NCBI GenBank assembly: GCA_016703665.1
Contig: JADJBS010000002.1
Location: 434,001-498,000 of the forward strand
Direction: 5' to 3'
DNA: 64,000 nucleotides
Origin: Candidatus Defluviibacillus avedoerensis
Lineage (GTDB): Bacteria > Pseudomonadota > Gammaproteobacteria > Burkholderiales > Burkholderiaceae_C
The notes beneath the pieces were generated by a model. The model saw only the letters and a program-made list of their open reading frames with translations, did no database searches and was not told the origin of the DNA. This document shows positions 30,101-37,381 of this stretch, piece after piece; the first letter of the stretch is position 1, and every line of letters starts with the position of its first letter. Made by a program: the position numbers and the translations under genes.

Positions 30101-30722
30101 GGGTGCTGCCGCCGCGACGGGCCGCCCCGAGCAAGGCATGGCCCCCTCGGGGGGCAGCGCTGCACACGAAGTGGCAAGCGTGGGGGCCGCACTCAATGCG
30201 GTGGTGAAGAACGCCGCGCGCCAATACTTCCGCCTGCTGGCCGACAAGGACGAATACGAAGTGGGCCGCCTGTACAGCGATCCTGCCTTCCGTCAGATGC
30301 TGGCGGCAGAGTTTGATGGCGAGCTGGATGTGCATTGGCACTTGGGTGGTGGCCCGTTCTCCAAGAAGGACCCTTCGACCGGTATCCCGATCAAGTCAGA
30401 AAAGACCTTTGCCATGCCCTTCATGCTGTCCATGCTGGGCAAACTGCGCGGTATCCGTGGCACCTGGATGGACCCGTTCAAAAACTCGGAAGAGCGCAAG
30501 CTGGCCAACCAGTTGCGTGCGCAATACGAGGCGGACTTGGACAGCATCGTCCAGCAACTCAACGCCAGCAATGTGCAAAGCATGACACGCCTGGCCGGGT
30601 GGCCCGTGCATGTGCGCGGCTACGGCCATGTGCGTGCAGGCAACGCGACCAAGGCACTGGCCGAGCGCGAAGCCATCCTCAAGCCTGCGCCTGTTGATGT
30701 GCCCGCCAAACAAGTGGCTTGA
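27159..30722 (+). CDS. fused indolepyruvate:ferredoxin oxidoreductase
   Basis: An 1187-aa fusion of IorA- and IorB-like parts that oxidatively decarboxylates aryl-2-oxo acids (indolepyruvate, phenylpyruvate) to aryl-acetyl-CoA using an iron-sulfur electron acceptor. Features in order: the N-terminal Pyr domain (VSGYRGSPLGRYDMEMW), the PP domain with GMGDGTYFHSG-like residues (ANMGDGTYFHSG, about 495), a cysteine-rich ferredoxin region (CEGCGDCGNKSGC, then CNKDYSCVEGFCP), and the gamma domain (GVLITGIGGTGVVTVGAV). Around residues 978-1012 it carries an alanine/glycine-rich insert encoded by a palindromic repeat. The gene stands alone with its own upstream region and is followed 43 bp later by an enolase-superfamily gene. 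Confidence 0.9.
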   Translation: MTQATQTPATTSAKTSAPSLDDRYTKTTGTVFLSGNQALVRLPIQQRMLDQAAGIKTGGYVSGYRGSPLGRYDMEMWAAAKYLDPLNIKFQSGVNEDMAATAIWGTQNVGLIPGAKVEGVFGLWYGKGPGVDRCGDVFKHANLAGTSPKGGVLVLAGDDHGAKSSTTAHQSEPALMAAGMPILAPSNVQEILDYGIHGIAMSRFTGCWVSLKLVTDVVESSSTIDVDPNRFKTVTPPVPPIPGGVHLRIADRPQMQEPRLIAAKLPLSVAYARANGLNRITHDAPNAKVGIVTSGKSYADTLQALHELGLTPDVCKAAGIRILKLGMTFPLDPEAVIKFADGLQAILVIEEKRPLIEQQMKAALYEAAMANPPKIIGKPALPAFGELAPNIIAHAIAKLLGKDDMAQAIPLPPPPKFDAQGQLVLGPMRMPTFCSGCPHNSSTKLPDGSRALAGIGCHTIAMLSNPRTMTVSHMGGEGMLWAGQAPFTDEKHVFANMGDGTYFHSGLLAIRAAVASKVNITYKLLVNGFVSMTGGQPVDGEITVPMLVQQLKAEGVKHIVVTTEDLERVQALNLPSDVPVYHRRELDRVQRELREMSGCTVLIHDQACATERRRLRKRGKWADPKVRTFIHPEICEGCGDCGNKSGCLSIEPLETPLGRKRRINQSSCNKDYSCVEGFCPSFVTVHGAEAKKPVVVKRAQPAIDEASLPLPDTRLQRESFGVLITGIGGTGVVTVGAVTSMAAYLDGLACTTLDITGLAQKYGAVMTHMRIAKDTALLTSARLAMGEADVVVGCDLLVTAGDESLSRLRPGSARLVINSEEVPTTDFSRNPDWDFDVATLKGRLTAMAGDRFEMIEATQLAKDLLGDAVFANMLMLGVAWQRGMIPVSLASLKRAIELNGVQIGKNLEAITLGRLCAADPAKAKALHDAAKPAQVITLPVIESLDAIVRDRVARLTNYQNAALAQTYSERIAKLKAAADRAGAAAATGRPEQGMAPSGGSAAHEVASVGAALNAVVKNAARQYFRLLADKDEYEVGRLYSDPAFRQMLAAEFDGELDVHWHLGGGPFSKKDPSTGIPIKSEKTFAMPFMLSMLGKLRGIRGTWMDPFKNSEERKLANQLRAQYEADLDSIVQQLNASNVQSMTRLAGWPVHVRGYGHVRAGNATKALAEREAILKPAPVDVPAKQVA
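30095..30192 (+). repeat. palindromic repeat element inserted in frame in the oxidoreductase gene
   Basis: GC-rich element with the central palindrome GCCCCC-TC-GGGGGGC (30141-30155), preceded by CGGGCCGCCCC and followed by GCACACGAAGTGGCAAGCG and a G-run. A second copy with the same order of blocks lies in the spacer at 45371-45447. In the protein it encodes about 30 low-complexity residues (ATGRPEQGMAPSGG and flanks) that interrupt the linker before the last domain; the frame stays open throughout. Confidence 0.65.
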
Positions 30723-30765
30723 TCACGTCCATTGATTCAGATACACCCCATTAGCAGGTAACCCC

Positions 30766-31920
30766 ATGACCCACATCGCCTCCATCCTGTCCACGCTGCA
30801 AGTGGAATCCGTCACGCCGCACATCCTGCGCATTCCGCTGGACAAGCCGGTCACCACACCCATGGGGGTGGTGGATTCCACCATCGCCGTGCTGGTGAAT
30901 GTGAAGACCACCGCGGGTGAAGAAGGCTGGGGCGAGGTCTGGTGCAACTTTCCGCGCTTTGGCGCTTATCACCGCGCGGTGATTGTGAACAAGGTGATCT
31001 CGCCTTTCCTCAAGTCCCGTAGCTTTGCCGGTCCGTATGAAGCTTTTCACGCGATGCACAAAGCTGCGAATGTGATCCGCTTGCAAAGCGGCGAGACGGG
31101 GCCGTTCTCTGCCGCCATTGCGGGGGTGGACATTGCCTTGTGGGACATCGTGGGCAAGCGCGAAAAGCAGCCCATCTGGAAACTGCTGGGTGGCAAGAGT
31201 GGCAGCATCCAGGCCTACGGCAGCCTGGGTCGCTCGAAAGGTTTCGAGCCGCTGGTGGAAGAAGGCCTCAAGCGCGGCTTTCGCGCGTTCAAACTGCGCT
31301 GCTGGGGCAACCCGGACCAGCATATCGACGCTTACGTCAAGGCGCGCGCCATGGTGGGTCCGGATGTGGATTTGATGGCTGATGCCAATTCATCCTTCCC
31401 GCTGGAAAACGCCGTGGAGTGGGCCAATAAGTTCAAGGACGTGAAACTCGCCTTCTTGGAAGAAGCGATTCCGGTGGATTCACCGCTTGACGCCTGGAAG
31501 ACACTGTCCGCTGGTGCGCCCATGCGAATCGCGGGTGGCGAAAACATGATTGACACCAATACCATCACCACCGCCACCAACAGCGGCGTCTACGGCGTGC
31601 TGCAGCCTGACATGACCAAGTTTGGTGGCTTCTCAGGCCTGATGGATCTGTCGCACCAGATCGTGGCCAAAGGCATCCGCTTTTGCCCGCACATGTTCTC
31701 GGCAGCGCCCGGCCTCATGGCGTCGGCGCATTTGCTGGCCGCGTCCAACAGCCCCGACGGCTCGCTCGAATACGGCATCGAGTACAACCCGCCGCGCGAC
31801 GAGTTCATTCAGCGTGAGGTGACGAATGGCCGCATCGAGATCGGCGACGCACCTGGCTTGGGGATGACGCTGGACAGCGCCAAGATGGACAAATACCGCG
31901 TGGCAGTTCCGGCGTATTGA
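30766..31920 (+). CDS. mandelate racemase/muconate lactonizing family enzyme with KxR motif
   Basis: A 384-aa enolase-superfamily protein. Metal ligands are in place: D206 with N208 in MADANSS, E232/E233 in LEEAIP, and E259 in GGEN. The general-base histidine region is FCPHMFS (H309). The usual KxK of the MR subgroup reads FKLRCW (K176, R178), so the second lysine is an arginine. The reaction would be proton abstraction alpha to a carboxylate, giving dehydration or racemisation of an acid sugar-like substrate, but the arginine makes the subgroup assignment uncertain. It follows the oxidoreductase by 43 bp and ends at a strong terminator. Confidence 0.78.
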   Translation: MTHIASILSTLQVESVTPHILRIPLDKPVTTPMGVVDSTIAVLVNVKTTAGEEGWGEVWCNFPRFGAYHRAVIVNKVISPFLKSRSFAGPYEAFHAMHKAANVIRLQSGETGPFSAAIAGVDIALWDIVGKREKQPIWKLLGGKSGSIQAYGSLGRSKGFEPLVEEGLKRGFRAFKLRCWGNPDQHIDAYVKARAMVGPDVDLMADANSSFPLENAVEWANKFKDVKLAFLEEAIPVDSPLDAWKTLSAGAPMRIAGGENMIDTNTITTATNSGVYGVLQPDMTKFGGFSGLMDLSHQIVAKGIRFCPHMFSAAPGLMASAHLLAASNSPDGSLEYGIEYNPPRDEFIQREVTNGRIEIGDAPGLGMTLDSAKMDKYRVAVPAY

Positions 31921-31946
31921 TTTAACGGATTTCACCAACAAAAAAG

Positions 31947-31969
31947 CCCATCCCGACAATCGGGATGGG
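31947..31969. terminator. bidirectional rho-independent terminator
   Basis: A perfect 10-bp stem (CCCATCCCGA / TCGGGATGGG) with a CAA loop, followed by TTTT on the plus strand and preceded by a run of A that gives a T-run on the minus strand. It separates the convergent enolase-superfamily gene and the Bug pseudogene and can serve both. Confidence 0.9.
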
Positions 31970-31999
31970 ATTTTCTTGCTATTAAAAGTGTAGTTTAAA

Positions 32000-32885
32000 T
32001 CAGTTGTTGACCATGCCAAGCCGCTTGACAATGGCTTGCTGTTGAACCAGTTCTTTGCCAATGTCGTCGGCAAATTCAGCTGGGCTGTGCCGTGGGGATT
32101 TGATACTGCCCATGCGGTCAACGAGTTGGGTGACCTCGGCTGAGTTGACGGCGGCGAAGGTCGCTTCTGAAAAGGCATTCACCAGTGCGTCGGATGCTTT
32201 GGCCGGCAGCATGAGTCCACCCCAAGGTTCGGCCTTGAAGCCCGGCGCGCCGGCTTCGGCGGTGGTGGGCAAATCAGGCATGCCTGCAAAGCGTTTGACC
32301 CCGGTGAATGAGAGCGGGCGGAGTTTGCCGGACTTGATGAACTCAATGGAAGCACCAGGCAACGCGAACTGAAAGTCAATTTCACCGCCGACCAGTGCAG
32401 TCACCGCTTCAATGGCACCTTTGAATGGGATGTGTGTGGCTTTGATGCCAGGCACTGCTTCTTCCAGCATCTCGTACATCAAATGGGTGGGCGAGCCTGG
32501 TCCACCGGAGCCAAAATTGAGCTTGCCTGGGTTGGCTTTCATGGCATCGATCAGATCACGTGATCTTGGCGCCCATGGCTTGGGCCGTCACCATACCGGA
32601 GTGGGCGTAAAGCAGGTTGCTGCCATCGGCCGCAGCCATGGCCACAGCGCGCGTTGCGATGGCACCCGATGCTCCGGGCTTGTTTTCGACAATGAAGGTG
32701 TTCCCCATGTGTTTGGCCATGGCCTCGGCCATCTTGCGTGCAACCACGTCAACTGCGCCCCCGGCGGGGAAGGGCACAATCAATTTGACCGTGGCAGGGA
32801 CTGCTGCTGGTTGGGCATGTGCCAGGGAACTGAGCGCTAAGGCCGCGATGGCGCCCAGAACGTGACGGCGGTGTAGGGATTGCAT
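32000..32885 (-). pseudogene. Bug-family (TctC) solute-binding protein, internally deleted
   Basis: The N-terminal part (from ATG 32883-32885) has a twin-arginine-like signal, RRHVLGAIAALALSSLAHA, and the Bug core KLIVPFPAGGAVDVVAR, ending in AMGAKIT and a stop. The C-terminal part resumes in another frame with SRDLIDAMKANPGKLNFGSGG and runs to RLGMVNN. About 30 residues normally found between these parts (the segment ending in VVxPSxP) are missing, and the frame is shifted. The junction sits in a 12-bp perfect palindrome, GATCACGTGATC (32554-32565). Bug proteins are periplasmic receptors for carboxylates. This copy cannot make a normal product. Confidence 0.88.
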
Positions 32886-32930
32886 AAATGTCTCCTTAGT
32901 AATTTGGGGGGTGTCGCGAATGTCTGGTTT

Positions 32931-35254
32931 CTACGTCTGTACGCCGTGGCTCACACCCATGCGTTTTTGAGCTAAATCTTCACGCTGGTTCATGATGCTG
33001 CCTGGGGCTTGCGGTCCAGGGGTGACCGTCACGCTTTGGACATTGCCGCTGTAGGCAAAGGTGCCGCGATCTGCAAAGCGGGACGACACGCGCTGGCGAC
33101 GGTCCAGACCCACATCCAGGCCTTCGCAGTGCACACCCAAAATGGTGGGGGCGATATCGGTCCACTCTTGTGTTTCGCCACCCTCCGACACCAAGCGCGC
33201 ACGGCCTTTGCGTTGGCCCAGGGCTTCAAATTCCAACGCCAGAGTTTGTTTGCCGGGTTTCAGCGCCATCAGCGGTAGGTCCAGCGGATTCATCCAGCGG
33301 TGGTAGACCAGCAGGGCCTTGCCCTCAGTCACGTAGAAGGCAAGACCAGTAAAGGCTTCGCCAAGCGCCCAGACCACGCCTTCCTGACCCGCTTGCCAGT
33401 CAAACCGGGCGGTGATCTTGAAGCTGCGGTCGGCAATCAGCGGCGAAATGATCACGCGGCCAATGGTTTGCGCGCCAGGGAAGCACACCCGCTCGGTGTT
33501 CACGCTTTCGATCATGTGCGGCGGCAGGGTGATGGCGCGCTCCAATGCACGTGCGTCGAGTGGATAGACGTTGTTGCTCCAGGCCTCGGCGTCAAAGGCG
33601 GCCTCCATTTCCTTGACCTTGTCAGGATGTTGGGCTGCCAAGTCGTGCATCTCGGTGGGGTCGTCCTTCAGGTTGAACAGCATCCAGTTGTCCAGGCTGC
33701 CAATCTTGTTGCCACGGGTTTGCAGCGAGGCGATCTTCCATTGGCCGTCGATGAAGGCGCGGTTGGCTTCCAGCTCGTAGTGCTGGCTGCTGCGGGTCGT
33801 GGGCGCTTGTCCGCTGCCGATCATGGCCTTGAAGCTCACACCGTCCGGCTTGCGCGAGGCCATGTCACTAATGTGGTCAGGGTGCTGCAGCCCAATCACG
33901 TCCAGCAGCGTGGGCGTGATGTCGGTCACGTGAATCCACTCTTTGCGCACTGCGCCGCCATCCGCAATGCCTTTGGGCCAATGCATGATGAAGGGCACAC
34001 GTATGCCGCCGTTCATGGGGGTGCGTTTGAAGTAGTAGAAGGGCGTGTTCGACACCTGGGCCCAACCTGTGGGGTACGCTGGCAACGACTCCGCACCGCC
34101 CATGATGCGGCGCGCAAGGCTGCCATGGCCTCGGGGTGTTTGGTAGGGCGCCCTTCGCGCATCTCCATGAAGTTCGGCGTGCCCTCCAGTCCACCGACGG
34201 CAGATGCGCCGTTGTCGGAGCTGAAGACGATGATCGTGTTGTCCATCTGGCCGGAGGCTTCCAGGAAGTCCAGCACGCGGCCAATGTTTTGGTCGATGTT
34301 GTCCACCAGGCCTGCGTACAGTTCCATGTAATTGGCAAACAGCTCTTTGCGCTCAGCGTCCAGGTCGTCCCATTTGGGCACGCCTGGCGGCATCGGGGCG
34401 AGTGGGTGCGGGCGGTCAAACAGGCCGAGTTCCGCTTGGCGCGCAGCGCGGTTGGCGCGCATGGCGTCCCAGCCTGCAGCGTATTTGCCTTCGTAGCGCG
34501 CTTGGTCTGAGGGCTTGGCCTGGATCGGCATGTGGGGCGCATTGAAGGCCATGTACATGAAGAAAGGCTTGTGTGGCTCGCTGCTCACGTGTGACTTCAT
34601 GTAGTCCAGCGCGCGGTCAGTCCAGGCGTCGGTGCTGAAGTAACCCTCGGGGTAGCTGTCGATCTGCGCGACTTGGTTGCCGTCCAGGATGCGGTCAGGG
34701 CAGAAGTAATTGGTCTCAGCGTCCAGGAAGCCATAAAAGCGCTCAAAGCCGCGCTGCATCGGCCAGCTGCTGCGATCAGCCGCGTCGTGCACGTTGTGGC
34801 CCCAGGTGTTGTGCCATTTGCCCACCATCATGGTGGAATAGCCCTGGGCCTTCAGCATCTCGGGCAGGGTCGGCGCGTCAGGCGCGATCTCGCTGTTGTA
34901 ACCGGGGTAGCCTGGCTGGGCGTGTGCGATCCAGCCACAGCCCACCGCGTGGGGGTTCTTGCCTGTGAGCAGTGCAGCGCGTGCGGGTGAGCACATGGGC
35001 ACGGTCGTGTAGTTGGTGAAGCGCAGGCCACCTGCGGCCAGACGGTCTATGTGGGGCGTGGCTATCTCGCCGCCCAGGCAGCCCACGTCAGAGAAACCCA
35101 AATCGTCGCAGTACAACACCAGGATGTTGGGCGCGCCGTGCGGCGGCTTGACAGGCTCAGGCCACCAGGGGATGGACTCTTCAATCAGGCGCCCAATCTT
35201 GCCCTGGAAGTTATCCGCCGGATTGCCGTTGCGCCACTGTTTGGAATTGCTCAT
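32931..35254 (-). pseudogene. arylsulfatase-type sulfatase 2 (module B), one frameshift
   Basis: Two frames together encode a 774-aa paralogue of sulfatase 1. The first frame starts at ATG 35252-35254 (MSNSKQWRNG) and holds YCDDLGFSD (D50/D51) and VPMCSPARAALLTGK (C88, formylglycine site), through to HPEAMAALRA. The second resumes with IMGGAESLPAYPTGWAQVSNTP and includes the long C-terminal domain. One base is missing near 34109, in a GCGCGCC context; adding a C restores LRARIMGG. No signal peptide is seen, as in sulfatase 1. All catalytic motifs lie before the break. A Bug pseudogene is downstream; a Crp/Fnr-type gene lies upstream on the same strand. Confidence 0.87.
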
Positions 35255-35271
35255 GAACTGATGCCCTGTTC

Positions 35272-35314
35272 GCATTCACACCAACGTGAATACTCTTCTA
35301 ACAGGTGTGAATGC
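35272..35314. promoter_or_regulatory. array of three GTGAAT half-sites upstream of sulfatase 2
   Basis: ATTCAC (35274-35279) and GTGAAT (35286-35291) form an inverted repeat with a 6-bp spacer, and a third half-site lies in GTGTGAATGC (35305-35314), which is a perfect 10-bp inverted match to GCATTCACAC (35272-35281). The TTCAC-N6-GTGAA core resembles Crp/Fnr-type operators, and such a regulator is encoded 77 bp further upstream. The proximal site is about 18 bp from the sulfatase start. Confidence 0.6.
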
Positions 35315-35390
35315 TAGGCCTTGCCATCCTTAAAGAATGTCAAGCGTTCGACATTTACCGCTAAGGGTAAACCTTCAGTCTGCCGCTGCA

Positions 35391-36182
35391 TTAATCAGTG
35401 CTGCTTGTGTCCATCACCTGCCGCAAAACAGCCAAGTTGCGAAGAACGATGCGACCATAGGCTAGGCTGACGGCGCCCTCGTTCTCCAGTTTGTGAAGCA
35501 ACTGATGTGTGCGCTGACGTGAGAGACTGAGCATAGAGGCGAGCGCCGACTGGCTCAGTTTGACTTCGATATTGGCATCTGGCGAACGCCTGGCAAATTC
35601 GTCTGGAGCCATCTGCTCGGCATAGCGATAGAGGCGATGAGCCAACGCGGCGATGGCAGGCGCCATGCTGCGGAACTCCAGGTTGTCCGTCATCCAGCGC
35701 ATGCGGCGGCACATGACACCGATTACCGCATCCTTCAGGTCTGGGCGTTCGTCGCTGATGTTGGACCAAACATCAATGGGGACGATCAACGCCACCATGG
35801 ATTCGCGCGCTACAACACTGGTGGTGTCAGGCGTTTGGGTGTAGCAGGGGACAAAGCCGTAACCCTCCCCAGGTCCGATGATCGAGAGAATGAACTCGCG
35901 CCCGGATGAATTGACACCAGTGACTGCTGCAGTGCCCTCCAGCATGATGACGATGCCACGCGGTACCTCGCCTTGGTGTACCAATACCTCTGCAGATTGA
36001 AGGCGCAAGATTTGACCGCGCAGCAGCAGCAGCCGGGCAGTTTCAGCTGACACGGCGACAGGCCAGGCATGTTGCATCGCCAACAACAAGGCCTGCGAAT
36101 CCCATGTTTTCAATGCCATTACCAAATCGTCATCCTTGTCACGCTGGATGCTAACCATAGCTTGTCGAGGTGCCGTTCGCAC
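35391..36182 (-). CDS. Crp/Fnr-family transcriptional regulator 2
   Basis: A 263-aa regulator with an N-terminal sensor barrel (ILRLQSAEVLVHQGEVPRG, IVIMLEGTAAV, IGPGEGYGFVP) and a C-terminal winged helix (VKLSQSALASMLSLSRQRTHQLLHKLENEGAV). It is more distant from regulator 1 than the two sulfatases are from each other. The annotated start is GTG at 36180-36182; an ATG eight codons later (36156-36158) is an alternative, and neither has a strong ribosome-binding site. It lies 11 bp downstream of a Bug receptor gene and so is probably in its transcript, upstream of sulfatase 2 on the same strand. Confidence 0.85.
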   Translation of the reverse strand: MRTAPRQAMVSIQRDKDDDLVMALKTWDSQALLLAMQHAWPVAVSAETARLLLLRGQILRLQSAEVLVHQGEVPRGIVIMLEGTAAVTGVNSSGREFILSIIGPGEGYGFVPCYTQTPDTTSVVARESMVALIVPIDVWSNISDERPDLKDAVIGVMCRRMRWMTDNLEFRSMAPAIAALAHRLYRYAEQMAPDEFARRSPDANIEVKLSQSALASMLSLSRQRTHQLLHKLENEGAVSLAYGRIVLRNLAVLRQVMDTSSTD

Positions 36183-36193
36183 CTTGACGTCAT

Positions 36194-37180
36194 TTATTGC
36201 GGCTGCAAATTCAAATCTTTGGCAGCTTCGGTCATCCAGGCGGCGTCCGCATCGATCAGCTTGCGGAAGTCTTCCGGTGATTTACTGATGTTGGTGACCA
36301 AGCCGAATTGGGCCATTTTTTCGACATAGGCGGGCGCAGTGAGTGCTGTGACCAACTCCCTGGAGAGCCGTTGCGCAATCGCCGCTGGCGTGTCGGGATG
36401 AACCACATAACCGCCCCACAGGCGCATGGGCGAGACCCTGATGCCGGCTTCTACCAGTGTCGGCACATCGGCGAAGGCCTTGATGCGTTCACTGTCAATG
36501 GCCGCCAATACCCGCACCAAGCCCTTGGGGGCAAATTGCGCCGCCAGGACGGCGGGGGCAATGGTGTAGTCCACCTCACCGCCGACCACGGCCTTGACCA
36601 TGTCGGGGCCACCTTTGTACGCAACATTGGTGGCCTTGAACCCAGCCACTTTGGCAATCTGTTCGTTCTTCAGGTGTTCTATGCTGCCAAGACCGGGCGT
36701 AGCGTAATTCAGTTTCCCGGGGTTGGCCTTGGCATAGTCGATCAACTCTTGAAGTGTTTTGAATGGTGTCTTGGCACCCACCATCAGAACCATTGGAGCT
36801 TCGCCAGACGTCAATAGCGGCATGGTCTGCTTGTTGAGGTCATAGCGTTTGTTGACCACCTGCACGCCCACCATGCCTGCATTGACGGCCAGCACTGTGT
36901 AGCCGTCAGCTGGCGCGCTTAACAGGGCTTGCATACCGATCTGGAAAAGCCCGCCGGGCTTGTTGTCCACCACCACCGATTGCTTGATGGATTTTTCCAG
37001 TTCTTGCCCCATGGCGCGCACGCCTACATCTGCCGCGCCGCCAGCAGGCAGCGGAATGATGAACTTGATCGGCTTGCTTGGGTAGTCGCTTTGAGCCAGT
37101 GCGCCAAAGGTGGGCAAGACCAATGCTGATGCAATGTATTGAAGTGCCTGGCGGCGTTTGGTGACTGAGGGGCTGATCAT
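36194..37180 (-). CDS. Bug-family (TctC) tripartite tricarboxylate transporter-type receptor
   Basis: A 328-aa periplasmic binding protein. An N-terminal signal with KRRQALQYIASALVLPTFGALA is followed by YPSKPIKFIIPLPAGGAADV, then ADGYTVLAVNAG, AKANPGKLNYATPG and VAYKGGPDMVKAVVGGEVDY, all family hallmarks. The ATG at 37178-37180 is preceded by GGAG at 5 bp. Bug receptors bind carboxylates and related small molecules; no TctA/TctB membrane partners are near, which is common in Burkholderiales. It diverges from GMC oxidoreductase 2 and shares its intergenic region. Confidence 0.9.
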   Translation of the reverse strand: MISPSVTKRRQALQYIASALVLPTFGALAQSDYPSKPIKFIIPLPAGGAADVGVRAMGQELEKSIKQSVVVDNKPGGLFQIGMQALLSAPADGYTVLAVNAGMVGVQVVNKRYDLNKQTMPLLTSGEAPMVLMVGAKTPFKTLQELIDYAKANPGKLNYATPGLGSIEHLKNEQIAKVAGFKATNVAYKGGPDMVKAVVGGEVDYTIAPAVLAAQFAPKGLVRVLAAIDSERIKAFADVPTLVEAGIRVSPMRLWGGYVVHPDTPAAIAQRLSRELVTALTAPAYVEKMAQFGLVTNISKSPEDFRKLIDADAAWMTEAAKDLNLQPQ

Positions 37181-37381
37181 GGAGTCTCCGATGTGGTATT
37201 TGTCTGAAAATTCTGGCATGCATGCGCTCAGGAAAATGTCATTCAATGGACTATTTCGGGTTTACCCAGCCTAGTTCCTGTCTAGTGTGCCAAGGCACAT
37301 TGGTAGGTGTTCACCCGAATACGTGAGTGAAATGACAACTGCATGTCAATCCTGGGCGCCATCGCGTCCTAAACTTTTTGC
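37181..37381. promoter_or_regulatory. divergent regulatory region, Bug receptor / GMC oxidoreductase 2
   Basis: A 201-bp region with two symmetric elements: TGTGCC-AA-GGCACA (37286-37299, perfect) and TGACA-N6-TGTCA (37333-37348). The second has the same half-site words in opposite order to the repeat upstream of the oxidoreductase gene at 27061. Both are candidate operators for the divergent pair. No clear -35/-10 assignment was made. Confidence 0.5.

Noticed and set aside
33300..34331. 343-aa plus-strand open frame
   Set aside because: Antisense of sulfatase 2; the minus-strand reading has catalytic motifs and explains the DNA.
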